Assembly (NCBI RefSeq): GCF_048128805.1
Contig: NC_136003.1
Location: forward strand, 27,806,885 to 27,870,884
DNA from: Centroberyx gerrardi
Lineage: Eukaryota; Chordata; Actinopteri; Beryciformes; Berycidae
Reading direction: 5' to 3'
DNA length: 64,000 bases
Shown here: positions 13,083 through 23,230 of the stretch, piece by piece
Layout of the letters: each line of letters opens with the position of its first letter
Numbering within the stretch: position 1 is the first letter of the stretch
Position numbers and translations under genes: made by a program
The notes under the pieces: model-generated
Told to the model about the DNA's origin: nothing
Databases searched by the model: none
What the model saw: only the letters and a program-made list of their open reading frames with translations

Positions 13083-13262
13083 ATGGAGAGTCTACAAGCT
13101 CCGCCAAAGCTCCCGTCCCTCCGCCCTCCTCCTCCAGCTATTTGCCAGCAAGCCTCGACGACAGACAGCCGCACCGTCTGCTGCGCGGACACCCGTCTTC
13201 TCCCTGCACCCGGAGCGGTTCGTGCGAGGATTGTTGTTGGTTTTTTTTTGACGACCGGCTGA
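13083..13262 (+). other. Upstream ORF in the HLF leader
   Basis: ATG at 13083 opens a 59-codon frame (starting MESLQAPPKLP) that ends at TGA 13260-13262, 83 nt before the HLF ATG and in another frame. Its context is weak (C at -3, G at +4). It matters only if the transcript starts upstream of 13083, which is unknown. No protein family is recognised. Confidence 0.35.
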
Positions 13263-13345
13263 AACACACTCGGTCGCGGTTTGTGTTTTTTGGAGGGGAT
13301 TTTAAGTCTTCGCGAGCTTTATTCTCCTATTGCCCGTCGAGACAT

Positions 13346-13460
13346 ATGGAGAAAATGGCCAGACCTCTTCCTCTAAACCCAACTTTCCTGCCGCCGACCC
13401 ACGGTGTACTGAAATCCCTCCTGGAAAATCCGCTCAAGCTGCCTTTCCATCACGATGAAG
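13346..13460 (+). CDS. hlf: HLF coding exon 1
   Basis: Encodes residues 1-38 plus the first base of codon 39. It begins [14 protein letters not shown] and includes [19 protein letters not shown], the conserved N-terminal segment of HLF. The exon ends in GAAG followed by donor GTAAAC, so phase 1 continues into exon 2. The ATG at 13346 is chosen because MEKM is the conserved HLF start. Confidence 0.95.
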
Positions 13461-14640
13461 GTAAACAAAAAAACTTGACGTGCACGCGGAGTGGCTCGGG
13501 TTTGCGAGCCCGCTGCTTGTTGTTTCTTCTGCTGGTTGTTTTCTGTAGACGTCCATGGCTTTGACAGATCAGTGTAAACGCAGTGAATGGCTCGGTCTTA
13601 ACTTAAAACCCCCGTAAGACACCTGCTAATATTCTTGGAAATGTGTTTAAAAAGAAACAGTGTAATGTAATGTAACGATGTTAGTTCACGTGCAGCTGTT
13701 ATAAATAAAACAGAATGCCGATTAAGGTCTCGACTGGCTGTTGCTTGACTGACAGGCGTTTAATAGACGTGAACTTAAGTAAACTCAAGCTCGACTTGTG
13801 AGAATGAATATAATCTAAGCCTATTTGCATGTATTATTGTGACAGCGGCAGAATTTCTGTCACTTCTGCGTGCATTTTTTTTCTGCTCGGAGCTTGCCTT
13901 CATCCTCTCGCTTTGAATGGGTTTTCCATGAGTCATTCCAGGAGCTGTCCCTAGAGGGCGCCTTCCCCAGGCAACACACCAGGGGAGGGCAGCTATTATT
14001 GCTCACAGCAGCCCACCTACTTGTTTTGTGTTTGTGTTGTCTGCCGTTCCACTCCGTTACACCTGCACATGACTGAAGTCCTAGTAACCATCCCTAAACA
14101 TGACAGCCCAGGCTTGCGTTGTGTTTATACCGATGCACCGAGCGGATGTCTTCTGCTGCGAAACAATGATTGTGATTGTGTGCAAACATTCGCAGGGTTC
14201 GGAAAAGACAAGGAGAAGGAGAAGAACCTGGACGATGAGAGCAGCGCGGCCAGCCACCCGCAGTCGGCCTTCCTGGGGCCGACCCTGTGGGACAAGACGC
14301 TGCCGTACGACGGGGACAACTTCCAGCTGGAGTACATGGACCTGGAGGAGTTCCTGTCGGAGAACGGCATCCCCGCCAACACGGCCCAGAGCAACCAGGC
14401 CCCCCAGGCGGCGGCGGCGGTGGCGGTGGTGCCGCAGCAGCAGCAGCAGCAGCAGCCGCCGCCCGCCCCCCTGCAGCCCGCCCCGGCGGCCCCCCCGACC
14501 CCCTCGGTGGTGGACCTCAGCAGTCGAGCCACCACCTCCGTTCACACAGGCATGGTGCCGCAGAACTGCCTCCAGAGCCCCAGCAGAGCAGGTACAAAAC
14601 ACATGCAGCGAGCCCTGATGTGCAGTTGTGCTCTGTCACT

Positions 14641-14677
<37 letters not shown>

Positions 14678-14801
14678 GCGCACATGGATTCACATGCACA
14701 TTCAGGCTCCTCTGCGTCTCTCTAATAAGAGGAGAAAACACTGTTGGGAGATTTGTATGGGCGAGTCAAGGCTAAGCTGCTGTTTGCTCACCTGCACACA
14801 C

Positions 14802-14836
<35 letters not shown>

Positions 14837-17800
14837 TATCACCCTCCACCAACAGGTTAATTGTCAACCCTGGGGGCCCTGAGACGCTGAGAGAGAGAAC
14901 GGGTTGGTGCTGTTTGTGTGTCGCTCCCTTGTCTCTCTCCCCCAAGCTCGACTATTTCTGCACTGCTTCTCATTTCACTCCTGTCCCAGAAACCCCCGCT
15001 GCTCTGCTCAGCCGCTTCCTATTTAGAGCTTTTCGACCACAGGTTAGATACACACACCCGACATACTTTTTACTCTGATTTAATTGTAGCCCTGAACTGG
15101 ACTTTGGAGTCAAAGGGCACAGGCTCAAGTCCAAGGACGCAGCACTGTCTCATTCATTAAGCTTTGATAGGCAACTCGCTGCATATTTCCTCTGCTGTGA
15201 ATTGTGTTCTTTCGTTCAGTGGTGACGAAGGTGTGTTGCGGGTTTTGTTGTTTTTCCTCGGTTTGTTTCGTTTCCTTTTTTAATTTCGAGGCATTCCTGC
15301 AAGGTTTGGTGCTCCCTGATTAAAGCCACTTGCATTAGTCAGAATGCGCTTCACACGGGTGATTCATACAAATTCGGCGCTACATTTGGCTGAACATCAG
15401 CGTGCAGAGGGACAATATTTATCCTTTGCTCTGCATTCTGGGCTCTGTGAGCTAAATTTACTTGTTTATGTGAAATGTATCACTAAAGCTATTCATTATT
15501 TGATGGATTTTAAGAATTTTTTTGGAGATGGTTCGTAAACGAAATTACTTCAACACATTTTAAAAGGAGAAAAACGAAAGCTCGGGTTTTATTCCAAGTT
15601 TTTGATGTTTCCTAGATGGATACAATAAGATCTGAAGAGATTATGTTACCCAAAATATATATTTTTTACACCAGAGCTTTAAATTCTAAGAAATGTTTTC
15701 ATCACTGTGATATATTTTGATGTGAATTTTTAAAAAATAGGTATATATTAGAATGGTTTTACTGTAACTAAAAGCATATACAGACCCATACATTTCAGAC
15801 AGAGCCTGACATATTTTAAGTCATGCATTATTGCACCAGAAATAGTTTTTGAAGAACAGTTCAATTTGGTGATTAAATTGACATTTTTGAAAAGCTTATC
15901 ATTGTAATGAGCGAGTGTTGAGTGGTCAAGTAGTATTTAGACTGCAGCATAAAGCTGTGTAACTGAGTCAGTAAAGCTGCTGCCAGACAGTATTTGGGTT
16001 TTCAAAACACTAGACACCAGAATGATTTTAATAATTTAAAGGGCCAACCTTCAGTACACACATAAACAAAAGTAGCCTATATTTCCAATGGTCAAAACCA
16101 AACCATGTCACTGGTTGTTTTTCATTCTCAAATGCAGCAAAACAAACTCTCTTGACTGACAATATGTGGCACATATACAGTTTTATGCTGTAAATGCTCT
16201 GTTTTTGTAGGCTATGTCCTACTTGTAAACTGAAGAAAATAAGTCTTGATGAAAAGCCTCCATATTGTTGTACTGAAGAATCAAAGTAGGCTATACTTAC
16301 AACTGACATAGCTCATAAACTCCCTGGCTTCAACAACTCCTTGCACATAGCATAACGGAGTGTGTATATGACAAACTGAATTAAAACACTACTGCATGTT
16401 AAGTCAAATCCGATTTGCAGAAGAAATCCAGTTACAAGAAAAACACATTTACAGAACATCCAGCAAAGCCAAATACACAAAAACTCTTAAGTTCAACAAA
16501 CATTCCAAACAACTGAATCACACAACTGTCAATCAGTAAGATGGAGACAGACCTTCCAGCAAATTGCTTATTTAAGCCTACTGATGATTAATGACTTGAC
16601 ATTTCAGATCACAATGGTGATTGATCTCCGTGCGCTCAACTTTTCAGAGTAACCTGAGTAACAGTGGATTGATTGACCATAGATTTGTCAGTGTAATTGC
16701 ATGAGTTGCCTCCAGTCTTGTAAGCCGGTGTTTGAGTGAAATCATCTATGACTTCACCCAAAAAACAGCCGATACCATACGGTCAAGCCAATTTGACGCG
16801 CACAAGCACGGGCAATCCGATAATAACGGTTAATAATGCTGTGATTATCTATGGCAAATGGAGGGCGTGTTGTCCGTAGATCTGCACAGCTGGTGTGCCA
16901 TGGCCACACAAGACTCCTCCTCAGTACGTTGTGTCTCCTAGTCTCAAGATTAGGAAGGAAGAAACCTTGATGCGGTGTTGTAAACCTCATGCTGCCGCCA
17001 GTGAAAAAGATGGGTGAACTATGACCTGCAGTCGGTGGTCATCATAATGAAAACCACCAGTATAAACAAAAACACCAGTATAAACAAAAATCAGAAAAGC
17101 ATTAATGTACGCCTTTTCCTCTCAAAAGCCCTCATCCTCACATAGCTTACTCCAGTTTGATACTACTTACTGTGATGTAAACAACAAATTCGCCTCATAA
17201 AGATTTATACCAGCCTAAAAAAAGAGGGGTCAGCTCAATCCCTGCCATTAAAAAGGCGGGTAAACTGAGTTCCACTACGTCCCTGCTTGCCTCACATCTG
17301 CCCCGCTCTGTCCTGCAATAAGTAACGCCCCCGCCTGAGACGAATCCAGAGGAGGTGCGTCTGGTACGGAACAGACTATTCCAGCGTGCGATTGAGCGCA
17401 CATGTACCCGTCTGTGTGTCTGTGTGTCGGCTTAATTTTGAGACCGTGCGCGCCTTCTGTTTGGTACAACAGCTCCGGGTCTCTTTGGTCTCTCTCTCTC
17501 TGTCTCCTTTTTCACATTTACCTCTCACGTGAAAGCGGCTGGGGTTTCCTGCAGCGTGCTGGGCCATGTGACGGACACATGCAGGCACCGTGTGCAACGC
17601 TGCGCTGCAAACAGGAGCTTGTCACGGCATCGACCTCCCCTTCTCCTCCCTACGTCCCTCCCTCTCTCCCTCCCTCCCATGCTCACTCTCGCTTTCACTC
17701 GCCCTCCCTCTCCCTTTAACACTCTCCATTTCCCGTTGACTCTTCCTCTCCCTCCCTTGCTCGACTCTACACCGCCAGAGCCTGGATTTGGAGCCAAGGC

Positions 17801-20800
17801 ACAGGCTGTACCCTGCAGAGATCACATGGCCCTCGATGTGCTCCTGTCACGTGCGCGCAATGTTGTTCCAGCTAACCGAGTCTAGTCTAGTCTAACCAGC
17901 CCCTGTCAGCCACTCTGCCACCGCCACCACCCACAACAACCGCAAACCCCGTCCCATGCTCTGCTTGTAAGCAATACAGCAGGAGGCTGATAACACTGTT
18001 ATCGCAACGGATAGCCGATCTGCTCGCTGCTCAGTCGAAACGACCCGTGGACGTTGGAGTTTGTTGAGGGTCTATCCCAACGCCGGTTCAATATATGGAT
18101 CACAGTGTACTGTTGTCAGGGGCCAAAGGGGAAGGCGAACGTAGGCGAGGTCAAAGGGCGTGTTGTGATGCATTCCAGTACGTTAGTCAAGGAAAGGCGG
18201 CTTAGCGAGAGACATAAATCAGGAAAGTTGAGGGCCACAAATGTGGGACATATTTAGGTCTAGAATAGACACAATTTAGTTGCTCAGGGAAGGGTCTTTA
18301 GGCAGTTATCAGTAAACAGTTGTTTATCATTCCTGAATGGATAGGCTGTCCTTATTTTATTGCTCCCATTGTTGTTTTAGCGTTATCTTGTTGTATGTCG
18401 TACTCATAGATGTTTTTTTCTGAATGAGCTTCACGCCCGGGCTCTTATGAACCGAGGAGCCTTCTCAAGCTCCTCTCAAATGTGTTGTCATGTGTCCTGT
18501 GGGCAGGATCAGTATGTCCTGCCTGACTGACTTAGTGAAATGAAGTCGTCTTGGCTCGAGTGCCATGGAAACTAAAAAGACCCTTATGGAAATGTGCAGT
18601 GTGCGGCTGATAAATTAGGACATCATCAGGACAGGTTAGGGTCCTGTAGACGTTGGGGTCATTCCGTGTCAACTCAACCAGAGGTCGGTGGCTCGAACTT
18701 TTGATTTTGATCATTTTTCTCCTGGTGGAAGATATACGTAAATGATGAAGAAAGCCCAAATATTAAAGCTCACTGATCATTATTTACTGAGTTTCCCCCA
18801 ATTTTGTAGAGTGAGGGTCAAAACGATAATTTTCGCCTATGATTTTGGAGCAAGTTTAGGGGTCTAAAAGCGACACCGAGAAAGGTAGCAGCTCCACTAT
18901 TTTTCTTTTACAGAGAGACTTGTAGGTAGACTACAAGATTCTGGCAGTTTCAGCACTTGATTTTGTGATGTGTTCCTATGGCAGTAGCTGACAAATGAAA
19001 AAAAAAACCATCATGTGTTTTTTTTTAAGAGTTTAAATGTTAATCACTCCAAATCTATCAAAGATACCTCAATATCCTTTTACTTCCTGGTTTAAAATAA
19101 AAATATCTTGGTGTCTATGCATTTGCAAGGACCTGGGTGGTTTATTCTCTGGGATAATGGCCTGTTTATTTCAGCCTGTGCACAGCCCAGACCCCTCCTC
19201 AGCTCTCTGTAGGTCTGGGCCTGGGCTGCCTTTCCTGGCCTGTTAAATGTGGATTTCCTGCTGGGGGGCTATTCTGCAAACATTGAACACACATTTTAAC
19301 CACCGCTTCCTCTCGCCTGGAATGCGTAGTAGAGAGGTTGAGGACATTACGAGTCAATGAACTCTCTCTGCTCGCCACTTTTAGTCTGTGACCATTTGTA
19401 GACAGTGCAGCATGGCGCTGTATTTTTACTACAGTAATCAGAAGGTCACGATGAATGACAAAGGTGATTAGGCCAAGCCTGCTATTTCCAGAGGGAGGGT
19501 TTGGGCCGCTCTGCTTGTTATGTGTACAGGTGATCCACGCTTGACCGATTGTCTAAGACAGCGTCTGATTTAGCCTCTTTAGTAAGTAGCTTGCTGTCTA
19601 TGGTGGCGCTTCGACTCGGTTTATAAATGCCGGGTGGCTTAGGTTGGGCTATATGTGGCATAGCCTATGTATTACATCTTTTACAATGACAATCTGATAG
19701 ATCCCTGGACATGGTGCAGGGCTTGAGGTGCTTAGATCCTGCATGAGCGTATGTTTCATCAAATGGTCAGACATTTTAGGTGCCAGTGGCAATACAGTAA
19801 ATGTATTTGAAGAATGCTTGCATGCAGTGATGGTGGTCCTGCGTGCAGCATCATGACCCCCTGGTGAAGGTGTACATCTGAAACATATTGCTGAGAAAAT
19901 AAATGTTTTTGGCATGTTTTAGAGAAGGCATTCAGTGATAATTTGCACCTTTTTTTGGGGGTTTGCTTACCTTTTGAGAGCCTATCAAACAACCTGTGTG
20001 TCCAGCATTGGCAGAAACACACTCATGCTTAACCGAGAGGTCTGAAGAGCTGTGGCACTCGCTTGTGTTGAAGAAGCCCATCAGTTACTTTGGATAGGTT
20101 GGCGTCTCCTGATGCGAAGGCTGGCAGAAACTGAATAGGCCTGCCTGATTGTTTCTGATTTGTGGCAGAGCAGTCGCAGCTGAAGCTGGCAGCCCCTTCT
20201 CGAATCTCCACCAGAGCCAAAAGCAGAATGCCGTTTGACCGTACTCACTCTGACCGAAGGTCAGCGGCATCGACTGGCTGTCATGGCGAGCTTAGAGCAC
20301 AAAAATGTGGGTCATGACGTAGGAGTTGCCAGCAGATCAGCAGCCTTTGAAAACGTCTGTTGAACTTTTGTGCTCTCAGTATTTGTAGTAGTATTCCCAG
20401 ATGTTGTATTGCTTGTCAGGTTTCTTGCATCACAAACAAATTACTACTAATGTAATGAATCACTGTGTAATTACTCCATTTAAGCAAGCTAATGAACTCC
20501 CAGTGAAGGGCAAAAACTGAATCATCTTCCACTCTTGGCCTACACCATACACTTCAATTCAAATCAATTAGAGGAGCCTTGCACAACAGCCAAATAGATT
20601 GCAGAAGCACGCTGAGGCCTGCTGCAGAGTAGATTGCCTTAAGTCAATTTAAAGACAAAATCTGGTTGTCTGAGATCAGCTGACGAGAGCAACTGATAAC
20701 CACATAGTTTCAAGATAAGATGGGTTTTTTTTTTAATTATTTCTCAGTGTGCTTTTTGCCTGTGTTTTGTTTCCAGTGCTTGTGTGATGTCACCACCTGG

Positions 20801-22874
20801 TGGCTGGATCATGCAGCTACTTCTAATCTAGTGTTTCAGGAAAGGAGTCCCTCATTTTATAGCTGTAATCAACAGTTAGGTTTATAATATATGGTGCAGG
20901 GCAATGTTAAAGACTGATATTTATCCTCAGGGATCGGCTCCCAAACACACAAACATGTAGGCTCAGACGGAAGAACGGCAGGCTCCTGTGTTTTAAAGCA
21001 GTCCGCTCCCCCTAAGCGGCCTCCTCCTCCTCCTCCTCCTCTTCCTCCTCCTCCTCCTCCTCCTCCTCCTGCCATTACAAGAGGCTCTCTGCAGAGTTTA
21101 CCACTGCTCTCCTGTATCCTCTGTCCACCATTAACAGAGAAAAGATTTGCTGATGAGGACTTGCTCATGACATTGCGTAACCAGTTACCTTAAACAGAAT
21201 TGTCACATTGAACTTTAACGGTGCCATTTCTGGCCGTTTTATAGTTCCATCGTCATTATAGTTTAAATTAGAGGTGCGTTATCGCCGGGGTCCTGCTGAC
21301 TTCTGCCTTCGCTGACTAATCAGGGGTGGCTCTCTCCCCCCGGTGTCTGCACTCTCTCCACCCACATGCAAGAAAATAGCCTAATTGGATGCCTGAATTC
21401 GGGTATTTGCTGTATGGCAGTTTGTAATTGTGGTATTTTGTTTTGTCCTCCCCTTCCAGCAGCACTGCCCGCAGCTCGGGACAGCCCGAGCCCCATCGAC
21501 CCAGAGTCCATCCAGGTGTCCGTGGGCTACGAGCCCGACCCGGCGGACCTGGCTCTGTCCAGCGTGCCCGGCCAGGAAATGTTCGACCCCAGGAAACGCA
21601 AATTCTCAGCCGAGGAGCTGAAGCCACAGCCCATGATCAAAAAAGCACGCAAGGTCTTCATTCCCGAGGACCTCAAGGTACCCGGATCCGTCTGTTGTTG
21701 TCAGTTCAACCGAGTTGGGATTGTTTGTTGACGACGCAAGATTAGATCTCCTGTTTTTGATCCGAGACGTTTGGGGCCCCAAGTTTTCCCGTGTTATGTA
21801 AGCAGGTGGGGGGCTTTTATTCAGCTAAAGAACAAAAGGCATCTTTAACCCAGTGTATAGGACGACCGCTGGCAGTAAGCCAAACACAGATACATGCTAA
21901 AATGTGGAGGCAGACTTGTAAACAATAAACAAAAGAGGAAAAAATAAAGTCTCTGAACATTAATTTACAATTGCTAAAAGTTTGAAACAGAAGAGTATAG
22001 CTGTTAAGCCGTAGACGGATATATTGGGCCAATATTGAAGTCCTTAATCTGAATTTTTTATTTTGTTTTTTTGCATTAGAATCCATCCAGGTCAAGGGCT
22101 TCCCATAGACGAGGTTTGAAGAAACAGACAACATAAAACTTAAACAGACAAAAAAGAGACCAAGCACAGAGCAGTCACACTGAAAAAGCCAAAGAGTATA
22201 AAAATGGGTCATTAACTTATTTTTAAAAATAGCAGTGGGTTCTGCTCACCTGTTGTTATTAACCTGGGTTTCGATGGACAGTTTTAGATGGTGTTTCCGA
22301 GGCTTTTTCACCTTACCAGGAATAAAACTCTGAGGGTGAAACTAATTTTCTTTTGGAATTTTTGGGCCTGAGAAACCAGCAGATTCAATCCAAAAATGCC
22401 AGTATGATCACTTTACACCGCTCTGGACTTGAAATTTGAAGAAGTGCAGCATGCAAGTGTTTGGGGGGGGCGGGGGGGGGGGGGGGCGTTTACACCCTAG
22501 CAAATGGGTGTGCAGGTTCCTCTGTCGTCTTAATGTTGTAAAATGTGACCGAGGCCACAGCGGAGAGACTAGGCTTCTGGCATGTGTGCGTGTTTTTTTT
22601 TTTGGTGCTTTTGGTGCTCACGTCTCACCCGTCCCAACCCCATCTGTCCTTGTTGCAGGACGACAAGTACTGGGCCCGGCGCAGAAAGAACAACGTGGCG
22701 GCCAAGCGGTCGCGGGACGCCCGGCGGCTGAAGGAGAACCAGATCGCCATCCGGGCCGGCTTCCTGGAGAAGGAGAACGCCGCGCTTCGCATGGAGGTAG
22801 CGGACTTGCGGAAGGAGCTGGGCCGCTGCAAGAACGTTGTGGCGAAATACGAGGCCCGGCACGGGCCGCTGTGA
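13346..22874 (+). CDS. hlf: HLF, PAR-bZIP transcription factor (gene span, 4 coding exons)
   Basis: Coding exons are 13346-13460, 14196-14591, 21460-21677 and 22659-22874, joined by GT-AG introns of 735, 6868 and 981 bp. Phases agree at every junction and give 945 nt, 314 residues. HLF is a sequence-specific activator that binds D-box sites (TTAYGTAA type) as homo- or heterodimer with DBP and TEF, and acts in circadian output, xenobiotic metabolism and blood stem cells. Visible parts: conserved N-terminus [14 protein letters not shown] (1-14), the activation region with WDKTLPYDG and [16 protein letters not shown] in exon 2, an Ala/Gln/Pro-rich insert, the PAR domain (about 197-243, containing [10 protein letters not shown] and [11 protein letters not shown]), and the bZIP (244-314) ending YEARHGPL. 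It is about 19 residues longer than the 295-residue human protein, mainly because of the exon 2 insert. The first ATG has a weak context (C at -3), while the ATG of Met4 has A at -3 and G at +4. Whether this is hlfa or hlfb cannot be told from the window. Confidence 0.96.
13687..13692. promoter_or_regulatory. Perfect E-box CACGTG, HLF intron 1
   Basis: Canonical E-box 340 bp downstream of the HLF start codon. Intragenic E-boxes control the paralogue DBP, so the position is suggestive; no direct evidence here. Confidence 0.35.
13948..13961 (+). promoter_or_regulatory. CTCF-like motif in HLF intron 1
   Basis: TCCCTAGAGGGCGC matches 12 of 14 positions of the usual CTCF core, with the central TAGAGGGCGC intact. 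This is a motif call only. Confidence 0.3.
14196..14591 (+). CDS. hlf: HLF coding exon 2 (activation region, Ala/Gln/Pro insert)
   Basis: Encodes residues 40-170 plus a split codon. The acceptor is CGCAG with a poor polypyrimidine tract; the donor is GCAG/GTACAA. It carries the acidic [12 protein letters not shown] stretch, [18 protein letters not shown] and [14 protein letters not shown], all PAR-bZIP activation-region hallmarks. Between ENGIP and DLSSRA lies an insert with alanines, seven glutamines encoded mostly by CAG, and a proline-rich run. That insert is less conserved than its flanks and looks expanded. The exon is much more GC-rich than the surrounding introns. Confidence 0.95.
14642..14832. 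repeat. Two CA microsatellites in HLF intron 2
   Basis: Dinucleotide CA arrays at about 14642-14676 and 14804-14834, separated by ordinary intronic sequence. Confidence 0.9.
17010..17290. mobile_element. Dispersed repeat family C, copy in HLF intron 2
   Basis: Aligns by eye along its length with 53072-53370. Shared landmarks in the same order are AACTATGA, TATAAACAAAAATCA, AAGATTTATA, GCCTAAAAAA, AAAAAGG-GG and CCACTAC-TCCCTGCT. Termini and class are unknown. Confidence 0.6.
17526..17531. promoter_or_regulatory. Perfect E-box CACGTG, HLF intron 2 (first)
   Basis: First of two CACGTG sites 317 bp apart inside a CpG-containing, pyrimidine-rich part of intron 2. Mammalian HLF is reported to use alternative promoters; whether this segment is one cannot be told from sequence. 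Confidence 0.35.
17848..17853. promoter_or_regulatory. Perfect E-box CACGTG, HLF intron 2 (second)
   Basis: Second CACGTG of the intron 2 pair, followed immediately by GCGCGCAATG. See the first site for context. Confidence 0.35.
18650..19000. mobile_element. Probable dispersed repeat in HLF intron 2
   Basis: GGGTCATTCCGTGTCAACTC followed by CAACCAGAGGTCGG resembles the start of a teleost DNA transposon family. Only one copy was seen, and the boundaries are guesses. Confidence 0.3.
21018..21070. repeat. TCC-rich polypyrimidine tract in HLF intron 2
   Basis: Near-pure CCT/TCC trinucleotide array with one CTT interruption, about 390 bp upstream of exon 3. A homopyrimidine-homopurine mirror tract of this kind can form triplex DNA. 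Confidence 0.85.
21460..21677 (+). CDS. hlf: HLF coding exon 3 (PAR domain)
   Basis: The acceptor is CCCTTCCAG and the donor AAG/GTACCC. Starting at 21460 is the only local choice that keeps phase with exon 2; the next AG three bases later would shift the frame. It contributes the last two bases of codon 171 and residues 172-243. [39 protein letters not shown] and [19 protein letters not shown] form the proline-and-acidic-rich domain that extends D-box recognition next to the basic region. Confidence 0.95.
21794..21801. promoter_or_regulatory. D-box core TTATGTAA in HLF intron 3
   Basis: Matches the core of the PAR-bZIP site; the flanks (G before, G after) give 9 of 10 positions of RTTAYGTAAY. 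It could allow autoregulation, but such matches also occur by chance. Confidence 0.25.
22462..22487 (+). repeat. G-run tract in HLF intron 3
   Basis: A nearly pure run of G with one C, on the coding strand, close to the exon 4 acceptor. It could fold as a G-quadruplex in DNA or in the transcript and is likely length-variable. Confidence 0.8.
22659..22874 (+). CDS. hlf: HLF coding exon 4 (bZIP domain and stop)
   Basis: The acceptor is TGTTGCAG and the stop is TGA at 22872. Encodes residues 244-314: basic region [20 protein letters not shown] with the invariant asparagine and arginine of bZIP proteins, then a leucine zipper ([38 protein letters not shown]) and terminal RHGPL. This exon alone identifies the PAR-bZIP group; the N-terminal exon narrows it to HLF. 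Confidence 0.97.
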   Translation, partial: DDKYWARRRKNNVAAKRSRDARRLKENQIAIRAGFLEKENAALRMEVADLRKELGRCKNVVAKYEARHGPL

Positions 22875-23171
22875 GCCCCTCGCCCGCCTCCCCCCCGACA
22901 TCCCAACCCACCTCCCGCCCGCACCCACCTTATTCTTATCCCACTCTACCTGCCCTCCCACGAGTTTGAAGGACAGTGTGTCTCTTTTGGTGGCACTGCT
23001 CCCCCCTCTTTGCCCCCACACCTCCCATCCCACCTTCCTTCCCCCTTCCCCTCCTCCCAAACACGATCCTGTATGATTCTGGTATTATAATTGTCATTTT
23101 GAATTTGAATTCTATCATAAGCTTCTATTCGTCTGTTCCTTCTCCTTTTTATTTCTGTACACATCATTCAA

Positions 23172-23230
23172 ATATATATATACAGTGTATATATATACAT
23201 ATAGATAGATATATATATATATATACACAC
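23172..23230. repeat. AT microsatellite in HLF 3' UTR
   Basis: Interrupted TA and ATAG dinucleotide/tetranucleotide array, likely polymorphic. Confidence 0.85.

Larger units (their letters stand above)
12940..13345 (+). promoter_or_regulatory. hlf: HLF promoter / 5' leader, GC-rich
   Basis: A GC-rich, CpG-containing block directly upstream of the HLF start codon. It holds an E-box, a dense C-run tract and a consensus CRE, each listed separately. The transcription start is not determinable from sequence; no convincing TATA box was seen. A short upstream reading frame (13083-13262) would lie in the leader if transcription starts before 13083. Confidence 0.6.
13461..14195 (+). other. HLF intron 1
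   Basis: 735-bp intron with one perfect E-box at 13687-13692 and a CTCF-like core at 13948-13961. The reading frame of exon 2 stays open upstream of its acceptor back to about 14021, with an ATG at 14069, so an alternative first exon reading into exon 2 is possible but unproven. Confidence 0.7.
14592..21459 (+). other. HLF intron 2
   Basis: 6.9-kb intron. Contents: CA repeats near 14642-14676 and 14805-14832; AT-rich unremarkable DNA to about 16.7 kb; a complex high-information stretch 16750-17000; a copy of a dispersed repeat 17010-17290; a pyrimidine-rich, CpG-containing segment 17400-17900 with two E-boxes; repeat-like DNA 18650-19000; and a TCC-rich tract 21018-21070. No coding exon was recognised in it. 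Confidence 0.8.
21678..22658 (+). other. HLF intron 3
   Basis: 981-bp intron. It contains TTATGTAA at 21794-21801, the core that PAR-bZIP proteins bind, and a G-run of about 26 bp at 22462-22487, roughly 170 bp before the exon 4 acceptor. Confidence 0.8.

Noticed and set aside
14081-14602. Long antisense open frame over HLF exon 2
   Set aside because: It mirrors a GC-rich coding exon, is rich in Arg/Gly/Leu runs from the repeat region and matches no family. It is a shadow.
22569-23060. Antisense and alternative frames over HLF exon 4
   Set aside because: Shadows of the bZIP exon extended into C-rich 3' UTR.
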